Of a stretch of 64,000 bases of DNA, positions 27,113 to 34,982 are shown one piece after another; the first letter of the stretch is position 1; every line of letters begins with the position of its first letter. The translations under genes were made by a program, and so were the position numbers. Location: NCBI RefSeq assembly GCF_028830055.1, contig NZ_CP101655.1:5413976-5477975 (forward strand), written 5' to 3'. Below the pieces are notes generated by a model, which was not told where the DNA came from, ran no database searches, and saw only the letters and a program-made list of their open reading frames with translations. The stretch comes from Pseudomonas serboccidentalis (GTDB taxonomy: Bacteria; Pseudomonadota; Gammaproteobacteria; Pseudomonadales; Pseudomonadaceae).

Positions 27113-28477
27113 TCAGACCGGCAGGTGAATCCCGAAGGTATTCATCCCGCGATCACTGCGCACAAACACATCGCCGCCATGCATCAGCGCAATCGCCTTG
27201 ACGATCGCCAGCCCCAGCCCATGGTTATTGCCGCTGTTGCTGCGCGACGCATCGACCCGGTAGAAGCGCTCGAACAGACGCGGCAAGTGCTCGCTGGCAA
27301 TCGGCGATCCCGGGTTGGCCACGCCGATGCTGACCTGATGTGCTTCAACCTCAATGTGCACCTCGATCACCTTGCCCGGCTCGGTGTGCTGCACCGCATT
27401 GCTCAGCAGATTGATCAACGCACGGCGCAGATGCGCGATCTCGATCCGCACCTGCGCATCGCCACTGACGTGTACCTGCACTTGCGCGTCTTCGAGGATG
27501 AAATCCAGATACTCCAGCGTGGTCGCGACTTCATCGGCCAACGAAGTTTCGGTGAGTTTGGTCGCTTTGCTGCCCTGGTCGGCGCTCGCGAGAAACAGCA
27601 TGTCGTTGATGATCGAGCGCAGGCGCTCCAGCTCTTCGAGATTGGATTGCAGCACTTCGAAGTAGTGTTCGGCGGAGCGTCCACGCGTCAGTGCGACCTG
27701 GGTCTGGCCAATCAGGTTGGTCAGCGGCGAGCGCAGTTCATGGGCCACGTCGGCGTTGAACGACTCCAGGCGCGAATAGGCCTGTTCGACCCGCTCCAGC
27801 GTCGAGTTGAACGACTCGACAAACTGCTCAAGCTCCGGCGGCAAGGGTGACATTCGCAAGCGCCCGGCCCGTAGTGGCGGCGCCAGGCGCTGGGCTTCGT
27901 GGGACAGTTTGATCAGCGGTTTGAGGCCGATCCGTGCGACCCAGTAACCCAATGCCGAGGCCATCAGCACACCGATAATTGCCAGGCTGACCAAGGCGAT
28001 CAGCAGGTTGTGTTGGGTCTCGTGAAAGGTCTCGGTGTCGATGCCGATCATGAAGCGCAGCGGCGGGCGCTGATCCTTGGCCGGCAATTCAGTCAACAGC
28101 ACTTTCAGCGGATAAGGATGTTCGGGCAACTGCAGGTCATGCATGCCCGTCGGGCCCTTGGCGAAGTCGCGGATCCGCGCGTCCGGCTCGCCATACTCGT
28201 AACCGGGATTACCGCTGACCACCCAGAAACGGATGCGTTTGTCTTCCTCGCCGAGCAGCTTGAGCTTGGCATTGATCTTCACCCAATGCTCGGGGGTGCC
28301 ATAACGATTGAGGGCCGATTCGAGCACGCTGTAACGCGCGTCCAGCTCGGCTTCCGGCAGCAGGCCCAAGCCCTTGTCGACCTGCTGATACAGCGCGCCG
28401 CCGATCAACAGAAACACCAGCAGCGCCACCAGGGTGAACATGCCGCTCAAACGCAGGGCAATCGAATTACTGGACAC
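27113..28477 (-). CDS. two-component sensor histidine kinase of the efflux operon
   Basis: A 454-residue kinase resembling the heavy-metal sensor kinase family (CusS/CopS type). It has a membrane helix near the N-terminus (GMFTLVALLVFLLIGGALY), a periplasmic domain of about 140 residues, a second helix (LLIALVSLAIIGVLMASALGYW), HAMP, then HisKA with the phospho-acceptor box FNADVAHELRSPLTNL and a HATPase domain with NLLSNAVQHT and GLGLAIVKAI. The GTG at 28477 has GGAG seven bases upstream and overlaps the response-regulator gene, so the pair is coupled. It corresponds in position to the sensor gene after mexMN in P. aeruginosa. The signal is unknown. Confidence 0.9.
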   Translation of the reverse strand: MSSNSIALRLSGMFTLVALLVFLLIGGALYQQVDKGLGLLPEAELDARYSVLESALNRYGTPEHWVKINAKLKLLGEEDKRIRFWVVSGNPGYEYGEPDARIRDFAKGPTGMHDLQLPEHPYPLKVLLTELPAKDQRPPLRFMIGIDTETFHETQHNLLIALVSLAIIGVLMASALGYWVARIGLKPLIKLSHEAQRLAPPLRAGRLRMSPLPPELEQFVESFNSTLERVEQAYSRLESFNADVAHELRSPLTNLIGQTQVALTRGRSAEHYFEVLQSNLEELERLRSIINDMLFLASADQGSKATKLTETSLADEVATTLEYLDFILEDAQVQVHVSGDAQVRIEIAHLRRALINLLSNAVQHTEPGKVIEVHIEVEAHQVSIGVANPGSPIASEHLPRLFERFYRVDASRSNSGNNHGLGLAIVKAIALMHGGDVFVRSDRGMNTFGIHLPV

Positions 28478-29144
28478 CACGGCTCTCCAGCACATAACCC
28501 ATGCCGCGAATGGTGTGCAGCAGTTTTTCGTCAAACGGTCCGTCGAGCTTGGCCCGCAGGCGTTTGATCGCGACTTCGACGACGTTGGCGTCGCTGTCGA
28601 AATTGATGTCCCAGACCATCTCGGCAATCGCGGTTTTCGAAAGGATTTCACCCTGACGTCGGGCCAATACGCTGAGCAGCGAGAACTCTTTCGCGGTCAG
28701 ATCCAGCCGGGTGCCGGCGCGCGTCGCCTTGCGGCTGATCAGATCGATCCACAGGTCGGCGATGCTCACCTGCACCGGTTCATGGCCACCGCTGCGCCGG
28801 GTCAGCGCTTGCAGGCGCGCCACCAGTTCGAGGAAGGAGAACGGTTTGCCGAGGTAATCGTCGGCGCCGTCGCGCAAGCCCTTGATCCGGTCTTCGACCC
28901 GTTCGCGAGCGGTGAGCATGATCACCGGGGTCTGCTTGCGCGCCCGCAACGCGCGCAGCACGCCAAAGCCATCCAGGCCCGGCAACATCACGTCGAGGAC
29001 GATCACCGCGTAGTCGCCTTCCAGCGCCAGGTGCAGGCCCTCAACGCCGTCGCGGGCCAGGTCCACGGTGTAACCCTGTTCCGTCAGACCGCGGTGCAAA
29101 TAATCCGCAGTTTTTTCCTCGTCTTCGATAATCAGAACGCGCAT
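28467..29144 (-). CDS. OmpR/PhoB-family response regulator of the efflux operon
   Basis: A 225-residue regulator. The receiver domain (1-115) has the acidic pair EDEE and the phosphorylation site in VIVLDVMLPG, with Thr in MLTARE and Lys in GKPF. The winged-helix DNA-binding domain (about 128-222) ends with DGPFDEKLLHTIRGMGYVLE. It lies 9 bases after the RND gene and overlaps the kinase gene, which makes it the third gene of a four-gene operon. It presumably activates the operon it belongs to. Confidence 0.93.
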   Translation of the reverse strand: MRVLIIEDEEKTADYLHRGLTEQGYTVDLARDGVEGLHLALEGDYAVIVLDVMLPGLDGFGVLRALRARKQTPVIMLTARERVEDRIKGLRDGADDYLGKPFSFLELVARLQALTRRSGGHEPVQVSIADLWIDLISRKATRAGTRLDLTAKEFSLLSVLARRQGEILSKTAIAEMVWDINFDSDANVVEVAIKRLRAKLDGPFDEKLLHTIRGMGYVLESRGVQ

Positions 29145-29153
29145 GACCCTGCC

Positions 29154-32100
29154 TCAGTCTGTGGTCGCCAGTGCCGCCGTGGGCATTGGTTTGGGCCGGT
29201 GGAACAGCCGCTCAAGCCACAAGTATATGACCGGCGTAGTAAACAGCGTCAGCATCTGGCTGACCAGCAAACCGCCCACTACCGCGATCCCCAACGGTTG
29301 ACGCAGTTCGGCGCCGGTGCCGTAGCCGAGCATCAGCGGCAGGGCGCCGAGCAGGGCGGCGAGGGTGGTCATGATGATTGGCCGGAACCGCGTGATGCAC
29401 GCCTCGTAAATCGCATCCTGCGGTGGCAGTCCACGATTGCGCTGCGCCTCGAGGGCGAAGTCGATCATCAGGATGCCGTTTTTCTTGACGATACCGATCA
29501 GCAGCACCAGCCCGATCAACGCCATGATCGAGAAGTCCTGGCCGCAGATCCACAGCATGATCACCGCGCCAAGACCGGCTGCCGGCAGCGTCGAAATGAT
29601 CGTCAGCGGATGCACGAAACTCTCATAAAGCACGCCGAGAATGATGTACACCGCCACCAGCGCCGCGAGAATCAGCCACGGCTGACTGGCCAGCGAACTC
29701 TGGAACGCCTGCGCCGCGCCCTGGAAGTTGCCGCTGATGGCGGTCGGCATGCCGATCTCGGCCTTGGCCTGATTGAGCAGGATCACCGCATCGCCCAACG
29801 CCACGCCGGGCGCGAGGTTGAACGACAGGTTGGCGGCCGGGAACATACCGTCATGGGCAATCGACAGCGGGCCGATGGTCGGCGCATCGAATTTGGCCAG
29901 CGCCGACAGCGGCACCATCTCGCCACTCAGCGGCGAGCGCAGGTAGAAATAGTTGAGGCTTTCGGCCTTGCCGCGTTGTTGGGTGTTCAGCTCCAGAATC
30001 ACGTTGTACTGGTTCACCTGGGTCTGGAACTCGTTGATCTGGCGCTGGCCGAAGGCGTCGTACAGCGCCTCGTCGACATCGCTGGCGGTGAGGCCGAAAC
30101 GCGCGGCGGCGCTGCGGTCGATGCTGATGTGAGTGATGCTGCCGCCCAGTTGCAGGTCGTTGGAAATGTCGCGGAACGCCGGGTTGCTGCGCAGTTTTTC
30201 CGTCAGACGCTGGGTCCAGGTGGCGAGGGTCGCGCCGTCATTGCTCTTGAGCACGTATTGATACTGCGCACGGCTCGGGCCGGAACTGAGGTTGATGTCT
30301 TGCCCTGCGCGCAGGTACAGGACGATGCCGGGGACTTTCATCAGCTGCGGACGAATCCGGTCGATGAACTGGCTGGCCGAGACATCACGGTCACCACGTT
30401 TTTTCAGGGCGATCCAGAAGCGCCCGTTGGCGATGGTCTGGTTACTGCCGGACACACCCACCGAGTGGGAAAACGCCTGCACGGCCGGGTCGGCAGCGAC
30501 GATTTCGGCCATCGCCAGGTGTTTTTTCACCATGTCGCCGTAGGAGATATCCGCAGCGGCTTCGGTGGTGCCGAGGACAAAACCGGTGTCCTGTACCGGG
30601 AAGAAACCTTTGGGGATAAAAATGTAACCGCCAATCGCCATCGCCAGCGACAGGCCGAACACGCCAATCATCAGCTTCTGATGGGCGAGGGCGCGGCGCA
30701 GGCCTTTTTCGTACCAGCCCAGCAGGCGTTCGCTGAAGCCCGGTTTGTCGTGGGTGTGATGCACCGGTTTGCGCATGAACAGCGCTGCCAGCGTTGGCGC
30801 CAGGGTCAGCGACACCACCACGGAAATCATGATGGTCGAGGTCGCGGTCAGGGCGAACTCCTTGAACAGCCGTCCGACCACACCCCCCATGAACAGCAGC
30901 GGAATGAACGCCGCCACCAGCGAGAAGCTGATCGAGACCACGGTGAAGCCGATCTCCCCGGCGCCCTTGATCGCCGCTTCGCGCATGTTGTCTCCGGCCT
31001 CCAGATGCCGGTGGATGTTCTCCACCACCACAATCGCATCGTCCACCACAAACCCGACCGCCACGACAATCGCCACCAGCGTCAGGTTGTTCAGGCTGAA
31101 CCCCAAGAGGTACATCAGGGCGAAACTGGCGATCAGCGACACGCCGAGCACCGCCGACACAATCAGCGTCGCCGACAACTGACGCAAGAACAACGCCATC
31201 ACCGCGACCACCAGTAGGATCGCGATCAACAGGGTGATTTCGACTTCATGCAGCGAGGCGCGGATGGTCTGGGTGCGGTCGATCAGGGTTTTCACCTGCA
31301 CCGACGCCGGCAGCATGGCTTCGAGACCGGGCAGGGCGGCTTGAATGCGGTCCACGGTTTCAACAATGTTCGCGCCCGGTTGACGGGAGATCACCAGATT
31401 CACCCCCGGCTGATCACCGGCCCACGCTTGCACGTAGGCATTTTCCGAACCGTTGACGACTTTGGCGACATCGCGCAGATGAACCGGGGCACCGTCCTTG
31501 TAGGAAACGATGAGCTGGCTGTAGTCCTCGGGGTGGAACAACTGGTCGTTGGTTGACAGCGTGGAGATGCTCGATTCGCCGTACAACGCACCTTTGGCGA
31601 GGTTGAGGCTGGTCTGCTGGATCGCCAGACGAATGTCGGCCAGGGTCAGGCCGATGGCGGCCAGCTTGTCGGCCGAAACCTGCACGCGGATCGCCGGACG
31701 TTGCTGACCGGTGATGTTGATCTGGCCGACACCGTCGATCTGACTGATCTGACGCGACAGTAGGGTTTCCACCAGGTCGCTGAGTTCGGTGCCGGGCATT
31801 TGCGTCGAGCTGACGCTGAGGATCAGCACCGGGCTGTCGGCCGGGTTGACCTTCTTCCAGGTCGGTAGCGTCGGCATGTCCTTGGGCAGTTTGCCGGCGG
31901 CGGTGTTGATCGCCGCTTGTACTTCCTGGGCGGCGGTGTCGATGCTCTTGTCGAGGGTGAATTGCAGGGTCAGCAAGCTGGAGCCGAGCGCGCTGCTGGA
32001 GGTCATCTGGGTCATGCCGGGGATGGCGCTGAATTGCACCTCCAGTGGCGTAGCCACGGACGAGGCCATGGTGTCAGGGCTGGCCCCGGGCAACTGCGCC

Positions 32101-32255
32101 GAGACCTGAATCGTCGGAAATTCCGCTTCCGGCAGTGGGGCGATTGGTAATCGCGGGAAGGCAATCAACCCGACCAGCACCAGAGCGATGGTCAGCAGAA
32201 TCGTCGCGACCGGGTGATCGATGCACCAGGTAGAGACGCCTTTGTGCGCGTTCAT
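29154..32255 (-). CDS. mexN: RND multidrug efflux transporter (MexN-like)
   Basis: A 1033-residue inner-membrane proton-driven pump with 12 membrane helices and two large periplasmic loops. The proton-relay Asp pair is in GFVVDDAIVVVENIHRH in TM4, and the family start is WCIDHPVATILLTIALVLVGLIAFPRLP. It belongs to the drug-exporting (HAE-1/MdtB-MdtC-like) branch. Its order with the fusion protein, regulator and sensor matches P. aeruginosa mexM-mexN-PA1437-PA1438, and I name it on that basis. No outer-membrane channel gene is present, in keeping with use of a separately encoded OprM-type channel. It overlaps the adaptor gene by 4 bases. Confidence 0.88.
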   Translation of the reverse strand: MNAHKGVSTWCIDHPVATILLTIALVLVGLIAFPRLPIAPLPEAEFPTIQVSAQLPGASPDTMASSVATPLEVQFSAIPGMTQMTSSSALGSSLLTLQFTLDKSIDTAAQEVQAAINTAAGKLPKDMPTLPTWKKVNPADSPVLILSVSSTQMPGTELSDLVETLLSRQISQIDGVGQINITGQQRPAIRVQVSADKLAAIGLTLADIRLAIQQTSLNLAKGALYGESSISTLSTNDQLFHPEDYSQLIVSYKDGAPVHLRDVAKVVNGSENAYVQAWAGDQPGVNLVISRQPGANIVETVDRIQAALPGLEAMLPASVQVKTLIDRTQTIRASLHEVEITLLIAILLVVAVMALFLRQLSATLIVSAVLGVSLIASFALMYLLGFSLNNLTLVAIVVAVGFVVDDAIVVVENIHRHLEAGDNMREAAIKGAGEIGFTVVSISFSLVAAFIPLLFMGGVVGRLFKEFALTATSTIMISVVVSLTLAPTLAALFMRKPVHHTHDKPGFSERLLGWYEKGLRRALAHQKLMIGVFGLSLAMAIGGYIFIPKGFFPVQDTGFVLGTTEAAADISYGDMVKKHLAMAEIVAADPAVQAFSHSVGVSGSNQTIANGRFWIALKKRGDRDVSASQFIDRIRPQLMKVPGIVLYLRAGQDINLSSGPSRAQYQYVLKSNDGATLATWTQRLTEKLRSNPAFRDISNDLQLGGSITHISIDRSAAARFGLTASDVDEALYDAFGQRQINEFQTQVNQYNVILELNTQQRGKAESLNYFYLRSPLSGEMVPLSALAKFDAPTIGPLSIAHDGMFPAANLSFNLAPGVALGDAVILLNQAKAEIGMPTAISGNFQGAAQAFQSSLASQPWLILAALVAVYIILGVLYESFVHPLTIISTLPAAGLGAVIMLWICGQDFSIMALIGLVLLIGIVKKNGILMIDFALEAQRNRGLPPQDAIYEACITRFRPIIMTTLAALLGALPLMLGYGTGAELRQPLGIAVVGGLLVSQMLTLFTTPVIYLWLERLFHRPKPMPTAALATTD

Positions 32256-33409
32256 GGTTTCGGCTCCGCTTGCACCACTTGCGGCGGCTCGCTCATGACT
32301 TGCACGGTCGAACCGGGTTTGAGCCGCGACTGGCCGTCGGTCACCAGCACATCACCGGCCTTCACGCCTTTGATGATGTCCTGGCCGCTGCCCTGATAAA
32401 CCATCTGCACTTGTACGGCTTCGACCTTGTCGCCGTTCACGCGGTAAGCGAAATGTTGGTCGAGACCGCGTTGTACGACGGTGGGCGGTACCACCAGCGC
32501 ATCCTTGTCCAGCGCCGTCTGAATTTTTACCGTCACCAGCAGGCCCGGCCAGAGCTTCTGGCTGGCGTTGTCGAACTCGGCCTTGGCGCGGATGGTGCCG
32601 GTGTTGGCGTTGATCTGGTTGTCGATCAGGGTCAGGTGACCTTCGCCGAGCAGGTTGCCGGTTTCGCCATCGGTATCGGCGCCGATGTACGCCTTGACCT
32701 GCGCGTGTTGCGGGTCGTTGATCAGGCCTTGCAGGGTCGGCAGCATTTGCTGGGGCAGGGAGAACTCGACGGCAATCGGGTCGATCTGGGTCACGGTGAA
32801 CAGGCCAGTGGTGTCGGTCATGCGCAGGAAGTTGCCTTCATCGACCGTGCGAATACCGACGCGGCCGGTGACCGGGGAGCGAATCTGCGTGTAGGAAAGT
32901 TGTACCTGCGCCGCGTCGATCGAGGCCTGGTTGCCTTGGGCAGTGGCTTTCAATTGGTTGACCAGCGCTTGTTGCTGGTCGTAGGTCTGCTTGGAGACGC
33001 CGTCGTCGACGCTGAGCAGTTTGTAGCGTTTGAGATTGACCAGGGCGACTTGCAGTTGCGCCTGGCTTTCGCCCAGTTGCGCCCGGGCCTGGTCGAGGCT
33101 GGCGCGGATCGAGCGGTCGTCGATGGTGGCCAGTAGGTCGCCGGCTTTTACCAGTTGGCCTTCCTTGACGAGGATTTTGGTGAGGATGCCGTCGACTTGT
33201 GGGCGCACGACCACGCTGTGTAGCGAGAGCACCGAGCCGATGCCGCTGGTGTAGCGGGGGACGTCTTTTTCGCTGACGGCGACGACGCGCACCGGGATGG
33301 CGGTCGGGGTTGTCAGTTTGGTCGGAGCGGGTTTGCTTGCCCACCATATGCCTGCGGCGGCCAGGGCGATCACCAAGGCTGGCAGGGCTTTGTTTTTCTG
33401 GATTCGCAT
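32252..33409 (-). CDS. mexM: RND periplasmic adaptor subunit (MexM-like)
   Basis: A 385-residue membrane-fusion protein that bridges the RND pump and the outer-membrane channel. It has an N-terminal membrane anchor (ALPALVIALAAAGIWWAS). The lipoyl half-motifs are VVVRPQVDGILTKILVKEGQLVKAGDLLATID and IRSPVTGRVGIRTVDEGNF, flanking an alpha-helical hairpin rich in Gln/Ala. The beta-barrel and membrane-proximal domains follow. No lipobox is seen. First gene of the operon; the stop overlaps the transporter start. Confidence 0.9.
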   Translation of the reverse strand: MRIQKNKALPALVIALAAAGIWWASKPAPTKLTTPTAIPVRVVAVSEKDVPRYTSGIGSVLSLHSVVVRPQVDGILTKILVKEGQLVKAGDLLATIDDRSIRASLDQARAQLGESQAQLQVALVNLKRYKLLSVDDGVSKQTYDQQQALVNQLKATAQGNQASIDAAQVQLSYTQIRSPVTGRVGIRTVDEGNFLRMTDTTGLFTVTQIDPIAVEFSLPQQMLPTLQGLINDPQHAQVKAYIGADTDGETGNLLGEGHLTLIDNQINANTGTIRAKAEFDNASQKLWPGLLVTVKIQTALDKDALVVPPTVVQRGLDQHFAYRVNGDKVEAVQVQMVYQGSGQDIIKGVKAGDVLVTDGQSRLKPGSTVQVMSEPPQVVQAEPKP

Positions 33410-33490
33410 GCGATTGGGGCGCCAGGGTCTGGAGTTTGGGCAGGTTGGGTCTTTATAAACTTGTTTGGGGGTCAGGAGGGTGACGGCTGG

Positions 33491-33506
33491 CTGTCAGCGC
33501 TGTCAG
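33491..33506. promoter_or_regulatory. direct repeat upstream of the efflux operon, candidate regulator box
   Basis: CTGTCAG occurs at 33491-33497 and again at 33500-33506, 82-97 bases upstream of the adaptor start. Tandem repeats of about one helical turn are typical targets of OmpR-family regulators, such as the one encoded in this operon. The 9-base period is slightly short for that, so the link is tentative. Confidence 0.35.
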
Positions 33507-33537
33507 TTTCGTTGTGTACATATCCGTTGCTGCGGTA

Positions 33538-33800
33538 ACGGCGGCTTAGGGTTTCGCCCTTACGGCGACTCACTTTTTTTCAAACGCCAAAAAAAGTAAG
33601 CAAAAAACGCTTGCTCCTACGTGCGGCCCGCTCGCTGGGGCTCGGGGTTCCTTCGCTCCGGGATCGATCCGGGCGCAGCGTCTCCGGTTTGCTTCGCTGC
33701 ACCTCCTCTCGCTGTGTTTGGCTGCGCCAAACGGTCGCTGCGCTCCCACCCCCGGATCAATCCCTCCACTCAGCCTTCCGACGTCGCCGGTGGATCAAGA
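33538..33800. repeat. dispersed Pseudomonas intergenic repeat block
   Basis: This block starts with TTTCGCCCTTACGGCG and includes a perfect inverted repeat, ACTTTTTTT (33572-33580) and AAAAAAAGT (33589-33597). It goes on through several short palindromes such as CTTCGCTCC/GGATCGATCC and TTTGGCTGCGCCAAA. From memory, very similar blocks are scattered between genes in fluorescent pseudomonads. Reading frames of 90-120 codons through it have no ribosome binding site and no recognisable product. Confidence 0.65.
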
Positions 33801-33922
33801 GCTGCAGCCGAGCTAACGCTCATCCTGTTGAGTGGGGCGGCTGCGCCGTGTTCGGGGCACACAAATCTAAATTGTGGGGCCTGCCAGCTGACCAATCTCT
33901 AATTGAATACACCCAGTCCCCC

Positions 33923-34014
33923 TGTAGGAGCTGCCGAAGGCTGCGATCTTTTGATCTTGCTTTTGAGTTGTGAAAGCCAAAGTCAAAAGATCGCAGCCTT
34001 CGGCAGCTCCTACA
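33923..34014. repeat. paired inverted REP-like element, family A
   Basis: TGTAGGAGCTGCCGAAGGCT and the continuing arm at 33923-33952 are matched by the reverse complement at 33984-34014, with about 30 bases between. It directly follows the dispersed repeat block and precedes the promoter of the DUF6124 leader. Confidence 0.88.
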
Positions 34015-34076
34015 GTGAGTGTGGTTGTGTTTAAAAATGTGTGGAATAACCAGATCCTTCCCACAAGGTTTTCAGG

Positions 34077-34105
34077 TTGTCCGTCGGACATGCGCTCTCT
34101 AGTCT
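34077..34105 (+). promoter_or_regulatory. candidate promoter of the DUF6124 leader transcript
   Basis: TTGTCC (34077-34082) and TAGTCT (34100-34105) are 17 bases apart, a plausible sigma-70 pair. The expected start near 34112 is exactly where the first leader hairpin begins. A small palindrome GTCCGTCGGAC (34079-34089) overlaps the -35 element. Confidence 0.45.
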
Positions 34106-34112
34106 TGGGTCG

Positions 34113-34354
34113 TCGCCGAAAACTCGGCGATCGGGTGTGAGAACCCTGAAAAATTAGTGATTCAGTCCATCAGTCCGCATAATTGCCGGCGGCTATCCGC
34201 TGCCTGCAAATACGTTATGGCGGCTATGTGCGGGCAGACTTCGGTCTGGCCGGTTTCCTATTTTTCCGGTTTCTCACCCCGCACATAGCTGCCACCCACT
34301 TCGCCGCGTGAGAAACGGCAAGGGATGGCTCCCATTTGCAAAATAGGGTTTCCA
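34113..34354 (+). promoter_or_regulatory. highly structured 5' leader, candidate cis-regulatory RNA
   Basis: About 240 bases before the DUF6124 start fold into ordered elements. Hairpin 1 is TCGCCGA/TCGGCGA (34113-34130). Hairpin 2 is GGGT/ACCC with loop GTGAGA (34133-34146). A 17-bp stem joins 34218-34234 to 34278-34294, and inside it is CAGAC-TTCG-GTCTG (34235-34248). GTTTCTCAC at 34269-34277 is complementary to GTGAGAAAC at 34308-34316, outside the stem, which would form a pseudoknot. GGGA/TCCC (34322-34333) competes with a hairpin pairing CCCATTT with AAAT-A-GGG (34331-34348) that hides the AGGG ribosome binding site. All pairings are read directly; function is inference. Confidence 0.6.
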
Positions 34355-34717
34355 ATGACTAAGCCAGTTCCAGATCCACCCATCGATCCCACCACCCCAC
34401 TCGAAGACGCCATCCGCGCTGACGATCAGATCAAAACCCGTGAAGCCATCAAGCGCGCCCTCGATTTCTACCTCTGCCCCGAACCGGTCAAGCCGCGTCA
34501 GCCCAGTACGATGTTCCTCATCCACCCGAATATCGACACCGAAAACCTGCTCGCCCACGCCTGCGAATCGCTGGCTTCAGCCAATGTCGTGGCCGGTGAT
34601 CTGGCCGATCAGCTCAGTCGTCCGCAGCGCAGTACGGCGCTGGCGATCCAGCAGATCGTCATGCTCGCCGAACTGGCGGTGAACCGGGCGCTGGATCGGG
34701 TTGATCCTCGCACTTAA
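34355..34717 (+). CDS. DUF6124 (formerly DUF3077) family protein
   Basis: A 120-residue cytoplasmic protein with a Pro/Asp-rich start (MTKPVPDPPIDPTTPLEDA), a middle section with FLIHPNIDTENLLAHACESLASANVVAGDLAD, and a C-terminal helix (RSTALAIQQIVMLAELAVNRALDRV). This pattern is that of small Pseudomonas-specific proteins present in several copies per genome. No biochemical function is known to me. The ATG at 34355 has AGGG six bases upstream and gives the family N-terminus; the ATG at 34325 would start within the leader hairpins. It appears to be transcribed alone. Confidence 0.85.
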   Translation: MTKPVPDPPIDPTTPLEDAIRADDQIKTREAIKRALDFYLCPEPVKPRQPSTMFLIHPNIDTENLLAHACESLASANVVAGDLADQLSRPQRSTALAIQQIVMLAELAVNRALDRVDPRT

Positions 34718-34742
34718 TCCAACTGAAGACCGCGTCATCGTT

Positions 34743-34804
34743 CTTCGCGAGCAGGCTCGCACAGGGAAGCGCCGTCCACCTGTAAGCGAGCCTGCTTGCG
34801 AAGA
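34743..34804. repeat. paired inverted repeat, family C
   Basis: CTTCGCGAGCAGGCTCGCAC and the near-complementary AAGCGAGCCTGCTTGCGAAG at 34784-34804 form an imperfect inverted pair just after the DUF6124 gene. Other family C copies lie at 37402-37467, 43352-43444, 50421-50482 and 60116-60200. Confidence 0.8.
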
Positions 34805-34982
34805 CGTCTGGTCGGGCGACACATCTCTAGCGGCCATTTTTGTTAAGTGGTCCTCAAAAGGGACCGATCATCCCCAATTCGGGACTCATTTGCCGACTAC
34901 GCTTCTCAAGATCGAGCCCTGTGCGCGGATAAACATCGTGTAGCCCGGGTTTCGCTGGGCCTCACTTCGGGAGTGTCTAGAT

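Noticed and set aside
28434..31217. Open frame of 927 codons on the plus strand opposite the RND transporter gene
   Set aside because: The transporter, regulator and kinase on the other strand are intact. The product is a run of His, Gln, Arg and Asp typical of antisense frames.
33611..33973. Frames of 90-120 codons in the dispersed repeat block
   Set aside because: They are made of repeated palindromic DNA, lack a ribosome binding site and run into a REP-like element. I treat them as annotation artefacts.
34319..34328. CAAGGGATGG near the DUF6124 start as an RsmA/CsrA site
   Set aside because: It has one extra G compared with the CANGGA-type consensus, and the GGA is not displayed in a hairpin loop.
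34743..34804. Inverted repeat after the DUF6124 gene as a terminator
   Set aside because: The arms are long and the centre is about 20 bases, with no T tract. It matches the family C repeats better than a Rho-independent terminator.
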